From 66-474 sp035281745 (lineage in GTDB: Bacteria > Pseudomonadota > Gammaproteobacteria > Xanthomonadales > Rhodanobacteraceae): a stretch of DNA of 64,000 nt. The notes beneath the pieces are model-generated. The model did not search any database, was not told the origin of the DNA, and was given only the letters and a program-made list of their open reading frames with translations. Where the stretch lies: assembly GCA_035281745.1 (NCBI GenBank), contig DATEDI010000040.1:1-64000 (forward strand), in the 5' to 3' direction. A program made the translations under genes and the position numbers. Shown here in pieces: positions 8,820 through 17,635 of the stretch. Every line of letters starts with the position of its first letter. The first letter of the stretch is position 1.

Positions 8820-10049
8820 ATGCTGCCCAGCCCGACCCAGTTGATTCGCAACCGGATGCAGCAATTGCACCAGCGCGTCGGCGGACGCCACTGGTTTCCG
8901 CATGTTCCGCTGGCGATCCTGCTCGGACTCGGGGGATTCTGGCTGCTGCAGAACGACCTCGGCCGACATTGGCGAACCATCCTCGCCCAATTGCTGAACC
9001 ACGATCTCGAGGGCGGACTGCGCCCCGCGTACCTGCCGCCGTTGCTGATCGGTGCCGGGATGCTGATCATGGCCGTCGGGTTGTTGCTGCGCTCGCGCCT
9101 GGCGTGGACCATGGCCTTGCTGCTCGCGGCGCTCGCCGCAGTCAGCATGTTGTTCGGACAGCACGCGCACGCACACCTGCTGCTGGGCTATTTCATCCTG
9201 ATGCTGGCGCTGCTGGCATTTGCTTGGCGCCAGTTCGACCGCAGCAGCCTCGCCGCCAGCACGTTGTTCGCGCTGACCTCGGTGGTGATGCTGGTGGTGT
9301 ACGCCACCTTCGGCACGTACTATCTGGGCGCGGACTTCAAGCCGCAGATCACCGACCTCGTGACCGCGTTCTATTACGCGATGGTCACCATGAGCACGGT
9401 GGGTTACGGCGACATAACGCCGCAAACACCGGAGGCGAAGCTGTTCGCGGTGTCGATCATCGCGCTGGGCGTCGCGGTATTCGCCACCTCGCTGACCGCC
9501 GTGATCGCGCCGCTGGTCACCCGCAGCCTGCAACGCATCGTCAATCGCAAGGACCATCGCATGCAACGCGAAAACCATTTCGTCGTGATCGGCAATACGC
9601 CACTCGCGCTCAACACCTGGCGGGAACTCGCCCGCCGCGGCCAGCCGGTGACGCGGCTGCTGCGGCAGGTGCCGGAAATCCCCATCCCCGACAGCGTCGA
9701 CCATGTGATCGGCGAGCCCAGCGATGCCGACGTGCTGCGCAAGGCCGGCGCCGACAAGGCGCAAGCCGTACTGGCGATGCTGGACGACGATTCCGAGAAC
9801 GCGTTCGTGGTGCTGGCCGTGCGCGAACTCCTGGGTAGCGCGCGCACCATCGCGGCCGTCAACGACGCAAGCCATCTCGGCCGCGTGCGACTGGTGCAGC
9901 CGGACGTGGTGATCGCGCCGCAGATCCTGGGCGGCGAACTCGCGGCGATGCTGCTGACCGGCGAACAGGTCACCGCCGATTTCGTGATGCAGCGGGTGTT
10001 CCAGCAACCCGGCGAGCAAGCCGGCGGCACGCCGAAGCAAGCGACCTGA
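8820..10049 (+). CDS. kch: Kch-type potassium channel with RCK/TrkA-N domain
   Basis: This 409-residue inner-membrane channel has several helices in the first 230 residues. The pore helix and the canonical K+ filter TVGYGD lie near residues 193-198, followed by the last pore helix. From about residue 250 comes a cytosolic RCK domain with a Rossmann start (HFVVIGNTPLALNT) and an acidic AMLDDDSENAFVVL strand. The order and length match Escherichia coli Kch. The longer frame upstream overlaps the divergent membrane gene, so I chose the ATG at 8820. The nucleotide-binding GxGxxG is altered to GNTPLA, as in other Kch proteins. Its physiological stimulus is unknown. Confidence 0.88.
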   Translation: MLPSPTQLIRNRMQQLHQRVGGRHWFPHVPLAILLGLGGFWLLQNDLGRHWRTILAQLLNHDLEGGLRPAYLPPLLIGAGMLIMAVGLLLRSRLAWTMALLLAALAAVSMLFGQHAHAHLLLGYFILMLALLAFAWRQFDRSSLAASTLFALTSVVMLVVYATFGTYYLGADFKPQITDLVTAFYYAMVTMSTVGYGDITPQTPEAKLFAVSIIALGVAVFATSLTAVIAPLVTRSLQRIVNRKDHRMQRENHFVVIGNTPLALNTWRELARRGQPVTRLLRQVPEIPIPDSVDHVIGEPSDADVLRKAGADKAQAVLAMLDDDSENAFVVLAVRELLGSARTIAAVNDASHLGRVRLVQPDVVIAPQILGGELAAMLLTGEQVTADFVMQRVFQQPGEQAGGTPKQAT

Positions 10050-10093
10050 GCCCCGACTTGCACATTCCAGACTGACGAGCAGAGGTTGATGGG

Positions 10094-11215
10094 ATGAATG
10101 ACTGGCTTCAGCACGGTCAATGGCTGGGCAACTCCGCACTCGCGTGGGTGATTGCGGGCGCGGCGGCGCTGACCGGCTACGTGATCGCGCATGTGGTCGC
10201 CGCGATCGTCGCCTCACGCTTGCGCAAGCTCGCCGAACGCACGCATCGCAACGGCTTCGCGATTGCGGCCCGCGTGGCCGAAGCGACGCGCGGCTGGTTG
10301 CTGCTGCTGATCGCGATCGCGATCGCGCTGGATTTCCTGCACTTCGGCGACGCCGCTGCAAACGCCGGCAAGACGCCGCGCTGGACGGTGCAGGATGGCT
10401 TGCACCTGATCACCTACACGCTGGTGGGCATTCAGATCGCGCTGTGGATCATCGCGCTGGTGGTGGCGTGGCTGCACCGTTCGACGTCCAAGGAAGACAC
10501 GCGTCCGGTAAATCCCGTGATGCTGGGCGTGCTCACCTGGGCGGTGCAATTCGTGGTGTGGATTACGCTGGTGCTGGCGTTGCTGGCCGAGGGCGGGGTC
10601 AACATCACCGCGTTCGTCGCAAGCCTCGGCGTCGGCGGCGTGGCAGTGGCGCTGGCATTGCAGAACGTGTTGACCGACTTGTTCTCGTCCATCGCGATCG
10701 GGCTGGACAAGCCATTCGAAGTCGGCGAATTCATCGCCTTCGGCGACGAAATGGGCACCGTCACCAAGGTCGGCATCAAATCCACGCGGATCGCGTCGCT
10801 GTCCGGCGAAGAGCTGGCGATCTCCAACTCGGTGCTGTTGAAGAACCTCATCCACAATTATTCGCGCCGGCAGGAGCGCCGCGTGCTGTTCAACTTCCGT
10901 CTGCCGTTCGACACGCCGCGTGAGCGTATTCCCGACGCAGTCGGTCGGGTGCGCGCCATCATCGAGGGCGAGACGCAGACCCGCTTCGATCGCGGCGCGC
11001 TTTCCGGCTTCGGCGACTACGGACTGGATTTCGAGTTCGTGTATTACGTGCTCGATCCGGGCTACAACCTGTATGCCGAAATCCAGCAGCGCATCTACCT
11101 GAAGATGCTGGACCTCTGGGACGAACTCGAGATCGAATTCGCGATACCCGCGCGCAAGTTGCACGCGCCCGAAGATGGCATCGCCATCGCGCGGGCCAGC
11201 GTCGCGAAATCGTGA
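10094..11215 (+). CDS. MscS-family mechanosensitive channel
   Basis: This is a 373-residue inner-membrane channel that should release solutes on osmotic downshock. It has about four helices; the last is the Gly/Ala-rich pore helix (ITAFVASLGVGGVAVALALQN, about residues 172-192). A beta domain follows with the family signature PFEVGEFI and the ISNSVLLKNLIHNYS segment, then the alpha/beta C-terminal domain. It is longer than E. coli MscS (286) because of extra N-terminal helices. It begins 44 bases after kch on the same strand, so the two ion channels may be co-transcribed. Confidence 0.9.
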   Translation: MNDWLQHGQWLGNSALAWVIAGAAALTGYVIAHVVAAIVASRLRKLAERTHRNGFAIAARVAEATRGWLLLLIAIAIALDFLHFGDAAANAGKTPRWTVQDGLHLITYTLVGIQIALWIIALVVAWLHRSTSKEDTRPVNPVMLGVLTWAVQFVVWITLVLALLAEGGVNITAFVASLGVGGVAVALALQNVLTDLFSSIAIGLDKPFEVGEFIAFGDEMGTVTKVGIKSTRIASLSGEELAISNSVLLKNLIHNYSRRQERRVLFNFRLPFDTPRERIPDAVGRVRAIIEGETQTRFDRGALSGFGDYGLDFEFVYYVLDPGYNLYAEIQQRIYLKMLDLWDELEIEFAIPARKLHAPEDGIAIARASVAKS

Positions 11216-11347
11216 ATGGCGTCACCTTCGCATGTCACGTCGTGACTGTTTCTACACGCGGCTTGTCGATAATCGTGCAGAAGTCCCGAACGCCCAACGC
11301 GTGCCTTGAGCCAACGCGCAAGGCGGGGCCCCCTGGAGGGGGTCGGC

Positions 11348-11965
11348 ATGCACAAAACCGCAAACGTCTCCGCACTGGGTTACGCTGCATTTGCGTTGAC
11401 CCTGTGGCTGGCGAGCATGGGCTCAGCGGGTTGGTTCGACCAGCCCGGCGTCACGCTTGCGCCGTTGCTGTACGGGCAACCGGGCAACGTGCTGCTGCCA
11501 TTGCTCGCCGCCGTGCTGGGAGGCTGCGTGCTGGCGCTTGCGGGCATCGGACAAACGGTGCGCGGTTACACGCTGGACGCGGTGCTATTCCTCACCTTTG
11601 CCGCATACTGGTGGGTGGCGGCGCTGTCGCGACATGCGATGGCATTTGACTATTCCGCAACGCCGGGTTTCCTCGGTTGGTATTACATCGTGTGGGCGTT
11701 CCTGGTGTTCTGCCTGTGGCTGGCCGCGTGCCGGGACGGCGTTGCGCGAATGTTGTTCACGCTCGGCCTGTGGCTGGCGTTGCTCATGCTCGCGCTGGCG
11801 CAGTGGATGCACGTCGGTGCCCTGACGGTGCTGGGCGGCTATCTCGGACTCGTCACCGCCATCGTCGGCATCTACATCGCCGCGGCGGAAGTCGTGAACG
11901 AAATCCATGGCCACATCGTGCTGCCGTTGGGCTCGATCGGCGACGGCTCAGGACCACCACCCTGA
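11348..11965 (+). CDS. Acetate/succinate-transporter-like (GPR1/FUN34/YaaH) membrane protein
   Basis: This is a 205-residue integral membrane protein. The ATG at 11348 follows a strong GGAGGGGG site. Six hydrophobic helices are spaced as in the AceTr family. The N-terminal NVSALGYAAFALTLWL resembles the NP(A/S)PLGLxxFxxTTxxL signature of SatP/YaaH, and FLGWYYIVWAFLVF sits where the family has its channel helices. The signature is looser than in SatP, so a divergent member is likely and the substrate (acetate, succinate or other) is uncertain. It lies just before phaR, and acetyl-CoA feeds polyhydroxybutyrate synthesis; the link is only by position. Confidence 0.6.
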   Translation: MHKTANVSALGYAAFALTLWLASMGSAGWFDQPGVTLAPLLYGQPGNVLLPLLAAVLGGCVLALAGIGQTVRGYTLDAVLFLTFAAYWWVAALSRHAMAFDYSATPGFLGWYYIVWAFLVFCLWLAACRDGVARMLFTLGLWLALLMLALAQWMHVGALTVLGGYLGLVTAIVGIYIAAAEVVNEIHGHIVLPLGSIGDGSGPPP

Positions 11966-12015
11966 CCACCATCCCCTTGCTGGTGCGCCGCCGCATACCG
12001 TGCTAGCTTTGCCGC

Positions 12016-12510
12016 ATGGCATCACTGCGCGTCATCAAGAAATATCCGAATCGACGGCTGTACGACACCCGCGTATCCAGCTACATCACGCTGGAGGAAG
12101 TGCGGCAGCTCGTGCTGTCCGGCGAGCCGTTCGAAGTGCGCGATGCCAAGACCAATGACGACCTCACCCGTGCGGTGCTGTTGCAGATCATCGCCGAGCA
12201 CGAACAGCACGGGCAGCCGATCTTTTCCACCGCCCTGCTTTCGCAGATCATCCGCTTTTACGGCGATGCCATGCAGGGCTTCGTGGGGGGCTACCTCGAG
12301 AACAGTCTCAAGGTGTTCCTCGAACAACAGGACAAGTTCCGCGACCAGTTGAACAACCTGCTGGGCCAGACGCCGTGGTCGATGTTGAACGACATCACGG
12401 AACGCAACATCGATCTGTGGAAGTCGCTGCAACCCGGCGTCGCGCCTGCGGCGACGCCCGCTCCGGAACCGGACGCGGACGAGAAAAAATCCGCGCGCAA
12501 GCGCCGTTGA
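12016..12510 (+). CDS. phaR: Polyhydroxyalkanoate synthesis repressor PhaR
   Basis: This is a 164-residue DNA-binding regulator. The N-terminal PHB/PHA accumulation regulator domain is unmistakable (VIKKYPNRRLYDT at residues 6-18, then YITLEEVRQLV and DLTRAVLLQII). The middle part (FYGDAMQGFVGGYLENSL) is the PHB-granule-binding region, and a Pro/Ala then basic tail (KKSARKRR) ends it. PhaR usually binds both polymer and the phasin promoter. It precedes phaB on the same strand with 152 bases between. No PHA synthase or thiolase gene is in the window. Confidence 0.93.
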   Translation: MASLRVIKKYPNRRLYDTRVSSYITLEEVRQLVLSGEPFEVRDAKTNDDLTRAVLLQIIAEHEQHGQPIFSTALLSQIIRFYGDAMQGFVGGYLENSLKVFLEQQDKFRDQLNNLLGQTPWSMLNDITERNIDLWKSLQPGVAPAATPAPEPDADEKKSARKRR

Positions 12511-12662
12511 CACCTCGCCTCGGGCTCCGTACCATCGCTCGATTGCTGCAGCGCAACACATGCCGCTGCGCGGCATAGCTGTGCGTCAGGCAGGTCATGG
12601 AGGACCGCTCTCCGTTCTGGCGATCACGGATCGTTGCGTCCCCATTTCAAAGAGAAACCTCA

Positions 12663-13409
12663 ATGAGCAAACGTGTAGCCGTCGTCACCGGCGGCATCGG
12701 CGGGCTGGGCACCGCCATCTGCAAACGACTCGCTGATGACGGCCGTCAGGTCGTCGCCGCCGACCTCGGCAACCGCCAGGAACGCCTCACCGCATTCCGC
12801 GAAGAGACCCGTGAGTACGACGGCAACATCGTGTTCGCCCCCGCCGACGTCGCGAGCTTCGATGATTGCGCGAATCTGGTGAATCACCTCACCGAAAAGT
12901 ACGGCAGCGTCGACATCGTGGTGAACGCCGCCGGAATCACCCGGGACACCTCGCTCAAGAAGATGAGCCAGGCGCAGTGGACGGACCTGATGCACGTCAA
13001 CCTCGACGGCGTGTTCAACATGTGCCGCAATACCGTGGACGGGATGACGGCGCGCAACTTCGGCCGCATCGTCAACATCAGCTCGGTGAACGGTCAGACC
13101 GGCCAGTTCGGCCAGACCAACTACTCCGCGGCCAAGGCCGGCATGCACGGTTTCACGATGGCGCTGGCGCGTGAAGTCGCGAAGAAAGGCGTCACTGTCA
13201 ACAGCGTTTCGCCCGGCTACTGCAAGACCGAAATGGTGATGAAGGTGCCGGAAGACATCCGCGCGCAGATCGTCGCGCAGATCCCGGTTGGGCGCCTTGG
13301 CGAGCCGTCCGAAATCGCCCGTACCGTCGCCTTCCTCACCGCCGACGACGCTGGCTTCATCACCGGCGCCAATATCCCGGTGAACGGCGGGTATTTCATG
13401 TCGTTCTGA
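12663..13409 (+). CDS. phaB: Acetoacetyl-CoA reductase
   Basis: This 248-residue NADPH-dependent short-chain dehydrogenase reduces acetoacetyl-CoA to (R)-3-hydroxybutyryl-CoA for polyhydroxybutyrate. It has the Rossmann TGGIGGLGTAI at residues 9-19 and NAAG near residue 88. The catalytic Ser is in NISSVNG, with Tyr and Lys in TNYSAAKAG. SPGYCKTEMVMKVPEDI is the PhaB-type substrate loop that separates it from FabG. The start at 12663 has AAAGAGA upstream; the frame extends further but without family sequence. Its position after phaR supports PHB metabolism. Confidence 0.88.
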   Translation: MSKRVAVVTGGIGGLGTAICKRLADDGRQVVAADLGNRQERLTAFREETREYDGNIVFAPADVASFDDCANLVNHLTEKYGSVDIVVNAAGITRDTSLKKMSQAQWTDLMHVNLDGVFNMCRNTVDGMTARNFGRIVNISSVNGQTGQFGQTNYSAAKAGMHGFTMALAREVAKKGVTVNSVSPGYCKTEMVMKVPEDIRAQIVAQIPVGRLGEPSEIARTVAFLTADDAGFITGANIPVNGGYFMSF

Positions 13410-13507
13410 TGGCCGCGCCGGCGTATCGCCGGCGCACATGACTTCCAGCCCTGTCCCCGACCCTCGCCGGGTGTAGGCTGCGCTCTCCGACCGAAGGAGG
13501 ACGCCTC

Positions 13508-15469
13508 ATGCGTTGGCTTGCCGTTGCGCTGGTCTTCGTTTTCGTCCCGCTGTTCGCGGCCATTCCGGGGCCGGAACGCGCCATTACCGATACCGCCTCG
13601 ATCCGCTCGGCGAACCATCCCGACGCGCATCCGGTGGCGATCCACAATCTGTTCTTCACGCACGGCGTCGCCGGCGCGGCATGGTCGCCGGATGGTCGCG
13701 ATGTCGTGATCTCCACCAACACGACGGGCCGTTACAACCTGTGGAAGGTTCCCGCCGCGGGCGGTTCGCCCGTGCAGATGACGCGATCCGATGATCGCGA
13801 ATACGGCGCGACCTGGTCGCCCGATGGCAAATGGATCGTGTATGAATCCGACCACGGCGGCGACGAACAATACAAGTTGTATGCGGTGCCTGCGCACGGC
13901 GGCACGCCGGTCGACCTGACGCCGAAGTCGGACGTCTCCAACACCGGGGCGCTGTTCTCGCCCGACGGGCGAACCATCGCCTTCAACGTCAAACCGAAAG
14001 CAGCCTCGGTCGCCGACATCGCCCTGCTCGACTGGAAGACGCACGCGATCCGCCCGTTGACGCATGAGGCGAGCAAGGATCATCTGTGGCAAGTGGTGGG
14101 TTGGGCGCACGACGGCCGCAGCGTGTATGCCAACCGGATCAATGCCGGCTTCACTGACGCCAGCGTGTGGCAGATCGACACAGCCACAGGCAAGGCGACC
14201 GAGCTGACGCCGCACCAGGGCCAGGTGTTGATCATGGCGAGCGCCATTTCTGCGGACGGAAATTGGCTGGCCGTGGCCTCGAATGCGGAAAACGGCACCA
14301 ACCACGCCGCGCTCTACGACATCGCGAAGCACAGCTACCACTGGCTCAGCAAAGACCCGTGGGAATCCAGCGCCGGCAATTTTTCACCGGACGGCAAGCA
14401 GGTGCTGTACACCGTCAACGCCGATGGGCGCAGCGACATCCATCTCTACGACATCGCTTCCGGCAAATCGCGCAAGCTCGCACTGCCCGACGGTTTGAAC
14501 ACGCTGGATGGCAATCCCACGGCATTCTCCAGCGACGGCTCCCGCTTGCTGGTCGCGCACCAGAGTTCCAGCGAACCCGCCGATTACTGGATCTATCCGG
14601 TCGCGGCTGGGTCGCCGCACCAGCTCACGCATTCGGCGCTGGCGAGCATCAAGGCGGATGCGCTGCCGCATTCGCAACTGGTGCACTACAAGAGCTTCGA
14701 CGGCACCGTGATCAGCGCGTTCCTGTGGATGCCGGCGAACCTGAAACGCGATGGTTCCGCACCGGGCGTGGTGCTGCCGCACGGTGGTCCGACCGGGCAG
14801 ACGGTCGACAGCTTCAACCGCACCGCGTTGGCATTGGCGTCGCGCGGCTATGCGGTCATCGCGCCCAATGTGCGCGGTTCGACCGGCTACGGCATGGCCT
14901 TCCAGAAGGCCAACATCAAGGATCTTGGCGGCGGTGACTTGCAGGACGAGGTGTACGCCGCGAAATTCCTGGCCGCGACCGGTTACGTGAACCCGAAGAA
15001 GATCGGCATCACCGGTGGCTCCTACGGCGGCTACATGACCCTGATGGCGATCGGCAAGACGCCCGAAGTGTGGGCCGCGGCGGTGGAGGAATACGGCATC
15101 ATCAACTGGATGACCATGCTGAAGCACGAGGACCCGTTCCTGCGGCAATACGAAATGTCGCTGCTGGGCGATCCCGTGAAGGATCGCAAGATCTACGACG
15201 CCGATTCACCGATCACCTACATCAAGCATGCGAAAGCGCCGCTGCTGGTCCTGCAGGGTGCGAACGACATCCGCGTGCCGAAAGAGGAAGCCGAGCAGGT
15301 CGTCTCGATCCTGAAAGGCGCAGGCCGCACCGTCGAGGCACACTACTATCCGAACGAGGGCCACGGTTTCACCAAGCGCGAGAACCAGATCGACGCGTTG
15401 CAGCGCACGGTCGCCTGGTTCGATCGCTACCTTCAGGGCAAGCAGGCCACCGCGAGCGCATCCCACTGA
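13508..15469 (+). CDS. S9-family prolyl-oligopeptidase-like exported peptidase
   Basis: This is a 653-residue serine peptidase preceded by an AAGGAGG ribosome site. Residues 1-19 form a signal peptide. A seven-bladed beta-propeller follows with repeated WSPDGR/SPDGK turns (about residues 55-360), typical of the acylaminoacyl-peptidase/DPP group. The alpha/beta-hydrolase domain carries Ser505 (GGSYGGY), Asp587 (ANDIRVP) and His619 (EGHGF). All three catalytic residues and the oxyanion GGP (PHGGPTG) are present, so it should be active on short peptides outside the cytoplasm. It ends 18 bases from the convergent cupin gene. Confidence 0.9.
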   Translation: MRWLAVALVFVFVPLFAAIPGPERAITDTASIRSANHPDAHPVAIHNLFFTHGVAGAAWSPDGRDVVISTNTTGRYNLWKVPAAGGSPVQMTRSDDREYGATWSPDGKWIVYESDHGGDEQYKLYAVPAHGGTPVDLTPKSDVSNTGALFSPDGRTIAFNVKPKAASVADIALLDWKTHAIRPLTHEASKDHLWQVVGWAHDGRSVYANRINAGFTDASVWQIDTATGKATELTPHQGQVLIMASAISADGNWLAVASNAENGTNHAALYDIAKHSYHWLSKDPWESSAGNFSPDGKQVLYTVNADGRSDIHLYDIASGKSRKLALPDGLNTLDGNPTAFSSDGSRLLVAHQSSSEPADYWIYPVAAGSPHQLTHSALASIKADALPHSQLVHYKSFDGTVISAFLWMPANLKRDGSAPGVVLPHGGPTGQTVDSFNRTALALASRGYAVIAPNVRGSTGYGMAFQKANIKDLGGGDLQDEVYAAKFLAATGYVNPKKIGITGGSYGGYMTLMAIGKTPEVWAAAVEEYGIINWMTMLKHEDPFLRQYEMSLLGDPVKDRKIYDADSPITYIKHAKAPLLVLQGANDIRVPKEEAEQVVSILKGAGRTVEAHYYPNEGHGFTKRENQIDALQRTVAWFDRYLQGKQATASASH

Positions 15470-15487
15470 GGTCTTGCCGGACGACCG

Positions 15488-15865
15488 TCACCCGGCGTCC
15501 GGTTGAACAACTGGTGCCGCGACACGATCGCTGTGGCTTTTCGGCGCCGACACGACCAGAAATCGAACGTCGGCGCCTGAACCGTTGCGCATCTGATGGG
15601 CCGCGCCGGGCGGCACGTGCAAACCTTGGCCGCGTCGCAGCACATGCGGCACGCCGTCAACTTCAAGCACGGCTTCGCCTTCCAGCACAAAGAAGAACTG
15701 CCGCGAGCGCTGGTGACGGTGGCGCTGTTCGGCCGTTCCCGGCGGCATGCGCTCCTCGATCACGCTGAGATCTTCGCCCTCGAGCAGATGCCAGCCATCG
15801 CACCCCGTTCCCCACGCGTAATGGCGTGCATTGTTCGAATCGGCTGGACGGCTGGGCTCGCTCAT
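15488..15865 (-). CDS. Single-domain cupin protein
   Basis: This is a 125-residue cytosolic cupin. The first cupin motif reads RHRHQRSRQFFFVLEGEA (about residues 47-64) with two His and a Glu, and the second motif (VPPGAAHQMRN, about residue 90) gives a third His. That is enough for one metal site. Small cupins of this type act as isomerases, dioxygenases or ligand-binding regulators, and no substrate is indicated. The Gln at the third motif-1 position is a variation. It is transcribed away from the gene at 17498, which ends 34 bases upstream. Confidence 0.75.
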   Translation of the reverse strand: MSEPSRPADSNNARHYAWGTGCDGWHLLEGEDLSVIEERMPPGTAEQRHRHQRSRQFFFVLEGEAVLEVDGVPHVLRRGQGLHVPPGAAHQMRNGSGADVRFLVVSAPKSHSDRVAAPVVQPDAG

Positions 15866-15899
15866 TCCGCGCTCCGAAACACGCTTTGTACAACCTGCC

Positions 15900-17498
15900 T
15901 CATTGTGGCGACGAGCCCTGCAAGGCGGCCGCGACCAAGTCCGCGACCCTGCTCCACGACACCAGCCCTTGGTGCATCGCGAATACCGACTTCACGTCGA
16001 GACGATTGCGCTGGACGGCCTGCATCACCTCATGCATGAGTTCGGGATCATAAAGCTTGTTCCCCGGTTCGAGCACCAGCGTGTCGCTGGCATACAGTAA
16101 CTGGTGTCCGGGAAAGTAAACCATGTACTGGCGACCGGTCGATTCGCCGCGCAGCGGATAGAGCACGACACGATTCGGCCCCGTGCCGATTTCCCGCTTG
16201 CCCGACACCACGATCCAGTGCGCTGGCTGCGGATGATTTTGCAAGTCATCGGGCTTCAACGTGTGCGGCGCGGCCACCATGCGCTTGAGGATCGGCAGGT
16301 TCAAATCCAGCGCGTAGACAGGCAATCGTTCGGCCACCACTTCGCGCACTCCCGCGACGTGCGGCCAGGAATCAGACGTAGTGAGCACGCCCTTGATCGG
16401 CAACGACGGATACTCCGCGCGCACCTTCGCGAGCGCGCCCTTGACAAACGACGGGCTGATTGGCGCCTCCAGCACCAACACGCCGTCAGCCTGTCTGATC
16501 AGGGTGACGCTCCAGCTTCCCTGGTAACGATCGATCCCAAGCGCCAACCGGGTATGCGTGGTGGCGCTGAACGGAATGTTCCAGCGATCCGCCCGCGCAC
16601 TCTGCACCGCGGCCTTCGGGTCCATCGCGAACAGAGTATCGCTATGCCCGGTATTGAACTTCACATCCAGCGCCTGCGTCGATCTCCATGGTTCACCGTT
16701 GCGCTCTTCGATACGCGTGGTGGGAAACTCGACCCCTTGCACCAGCTTCCAGTTGCTGAAATACGTGCGCTGCCTGACATCACCCCAAGCGAACCAAAAA
16801 TCATCGAAGCTGCGGGTGGCTTCGAGCGCGTCGGGCAAATGCGTCCAGCCGTTGAGCAACACCTTGACCATCCCGCCGCTTGATTGGAATGCAACCACTG
16901 CGTGCGGCGTCGAGCGCAATGTTTCATCAGGAAGAAAGTGCAGGTCCGGCGCGCGAGCCGCCGTCAACAGCAAGCGTTCGGGACCAAGCTCCAGCGCCGC
17001 GCGGGCTTCGTCGATGCTCGACCGTGGACCCGGACGGTCGCCCTTTTCGCCATGTATCACCGCAGCATCCGGCGTCGCAACGATGGTGTAGGTGGCCTCC
17101 GCTCTCTTGCTGCCGAGGTCGGATTCCGGCCACAGATTCTGGATGGCGTCAGCCACGCGTCCTCGCTCGAAATCGACGTTGCGACGGGTGCGCGTGTAGC
17201 TCGTCAGGAACGGCGCTTGCTGGTACGACTGCTCCGCCAGCAGTCGATGACCCACCATGTCCAATTGTTCGGTATGAATCGCGGCGAGCGTCTTTTCGCC
17301 GCCCATTGCGACAACCGCCAGCACCACGCATTGGCGCGCGGTGATGCGCTGGCAACCTGGATGATCCTCCTGTGCGTGTGTTCTGGCACCCGGAGCGGCG
17401 CATGCTGTCGCGCAGGTGATGGCTCCCAACAGCGTAAAGAGCGGCAAAATGCCGCGCCCCGGATTCATTGCGGCATGAAGATCGCGCATGGCGTGCAC
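15900..17498 (-). CDS. Exported metallo-beta-lactamase-like protein with a lost metal motif
   Basis: This is a 532-residue exported protein; an alternative ATG at 17468 gives 522 residues and an equally good signal peptide. The first 300 residues resemble the beta-rich front domain of exported MBL-fold hydrolases, with several paired strands and no known motif. From about residue 325 the MBL scaffold is visible (SWSVTLIRQADGVLVLEAP, then IKGVLTTSDSWPHVAGVREV). The HxHxDH signature is replaced by SDSWPH at residues 375-380, so both His and the Asp are gone and only the last His remains. Later HWIVVSGKREI and YFPGHQLLYASD match the MBL core strands. Either it is catalytically dead or it uses another site. 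Function is unknown. Confidence 0.6.
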   Translation of the reverse strand: MHAMRDLHAAMNPGRGILPLFTLLGAITCATACAAPGARTHAQEDHPGCQRITARQCVVLAVVAMGGEKTLAAIHTEQLDMVGHRLLAEQSYQQAPFLTSYTRTRRNVDFERGRVADAIQNLWPESDLGSKRAEATYTIVATPDAAVIHGEKGDRPGPRSSIDEARAALELGPERLLLTAARAPDLHFLPDETLRSTPHAVVAFQSSGGMVKVLLNGWTHLPDALEATRSFDDFWFAWGDVRQRTYFSNWKLVQGVEFPTTRIEERNGEPWRSTQALDVKFNTGHSDTLFAMDPKAAVQSARADRWNIPFSATTHTRLALGIDRYQGSWSVTLIRQADGVLVLEAPISPSFVKGALAKVRAEYPSLPIKGVLTTSDSWPHVAGVREVVAERLPVYALDLNLPILKRMVAAPHTLKPDDLQNHPQPAHWIVVSGKREIGTGPNRVVLYPLRGESTGRQYMVYFPGHQLLYASDTLVLEPGNKLYDPELMHEVMQAVQRNRLDVKSVFAMHQGLVSWSRVADLVAAALQGSSPQ

Positions 17499-17635
17499 TC
17501 GGCAGTGGATTCAACGCACGCTAGACGAGTGAGGCTGCGGCAACATGCGACAAAAGTCATGTTGTGCCAAAGGTCATGCCATGCGCTGCCGCTCGACCCG
17601 CCGTGCGTACCACTTGTCACGTCCCGCACGCCGCT

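Noticed and set aside
12016..13409. Complete PHB synthesis operon
   Set aside because: Only phaR and phaB are present; no synthase or thiolase gene lies in the window.
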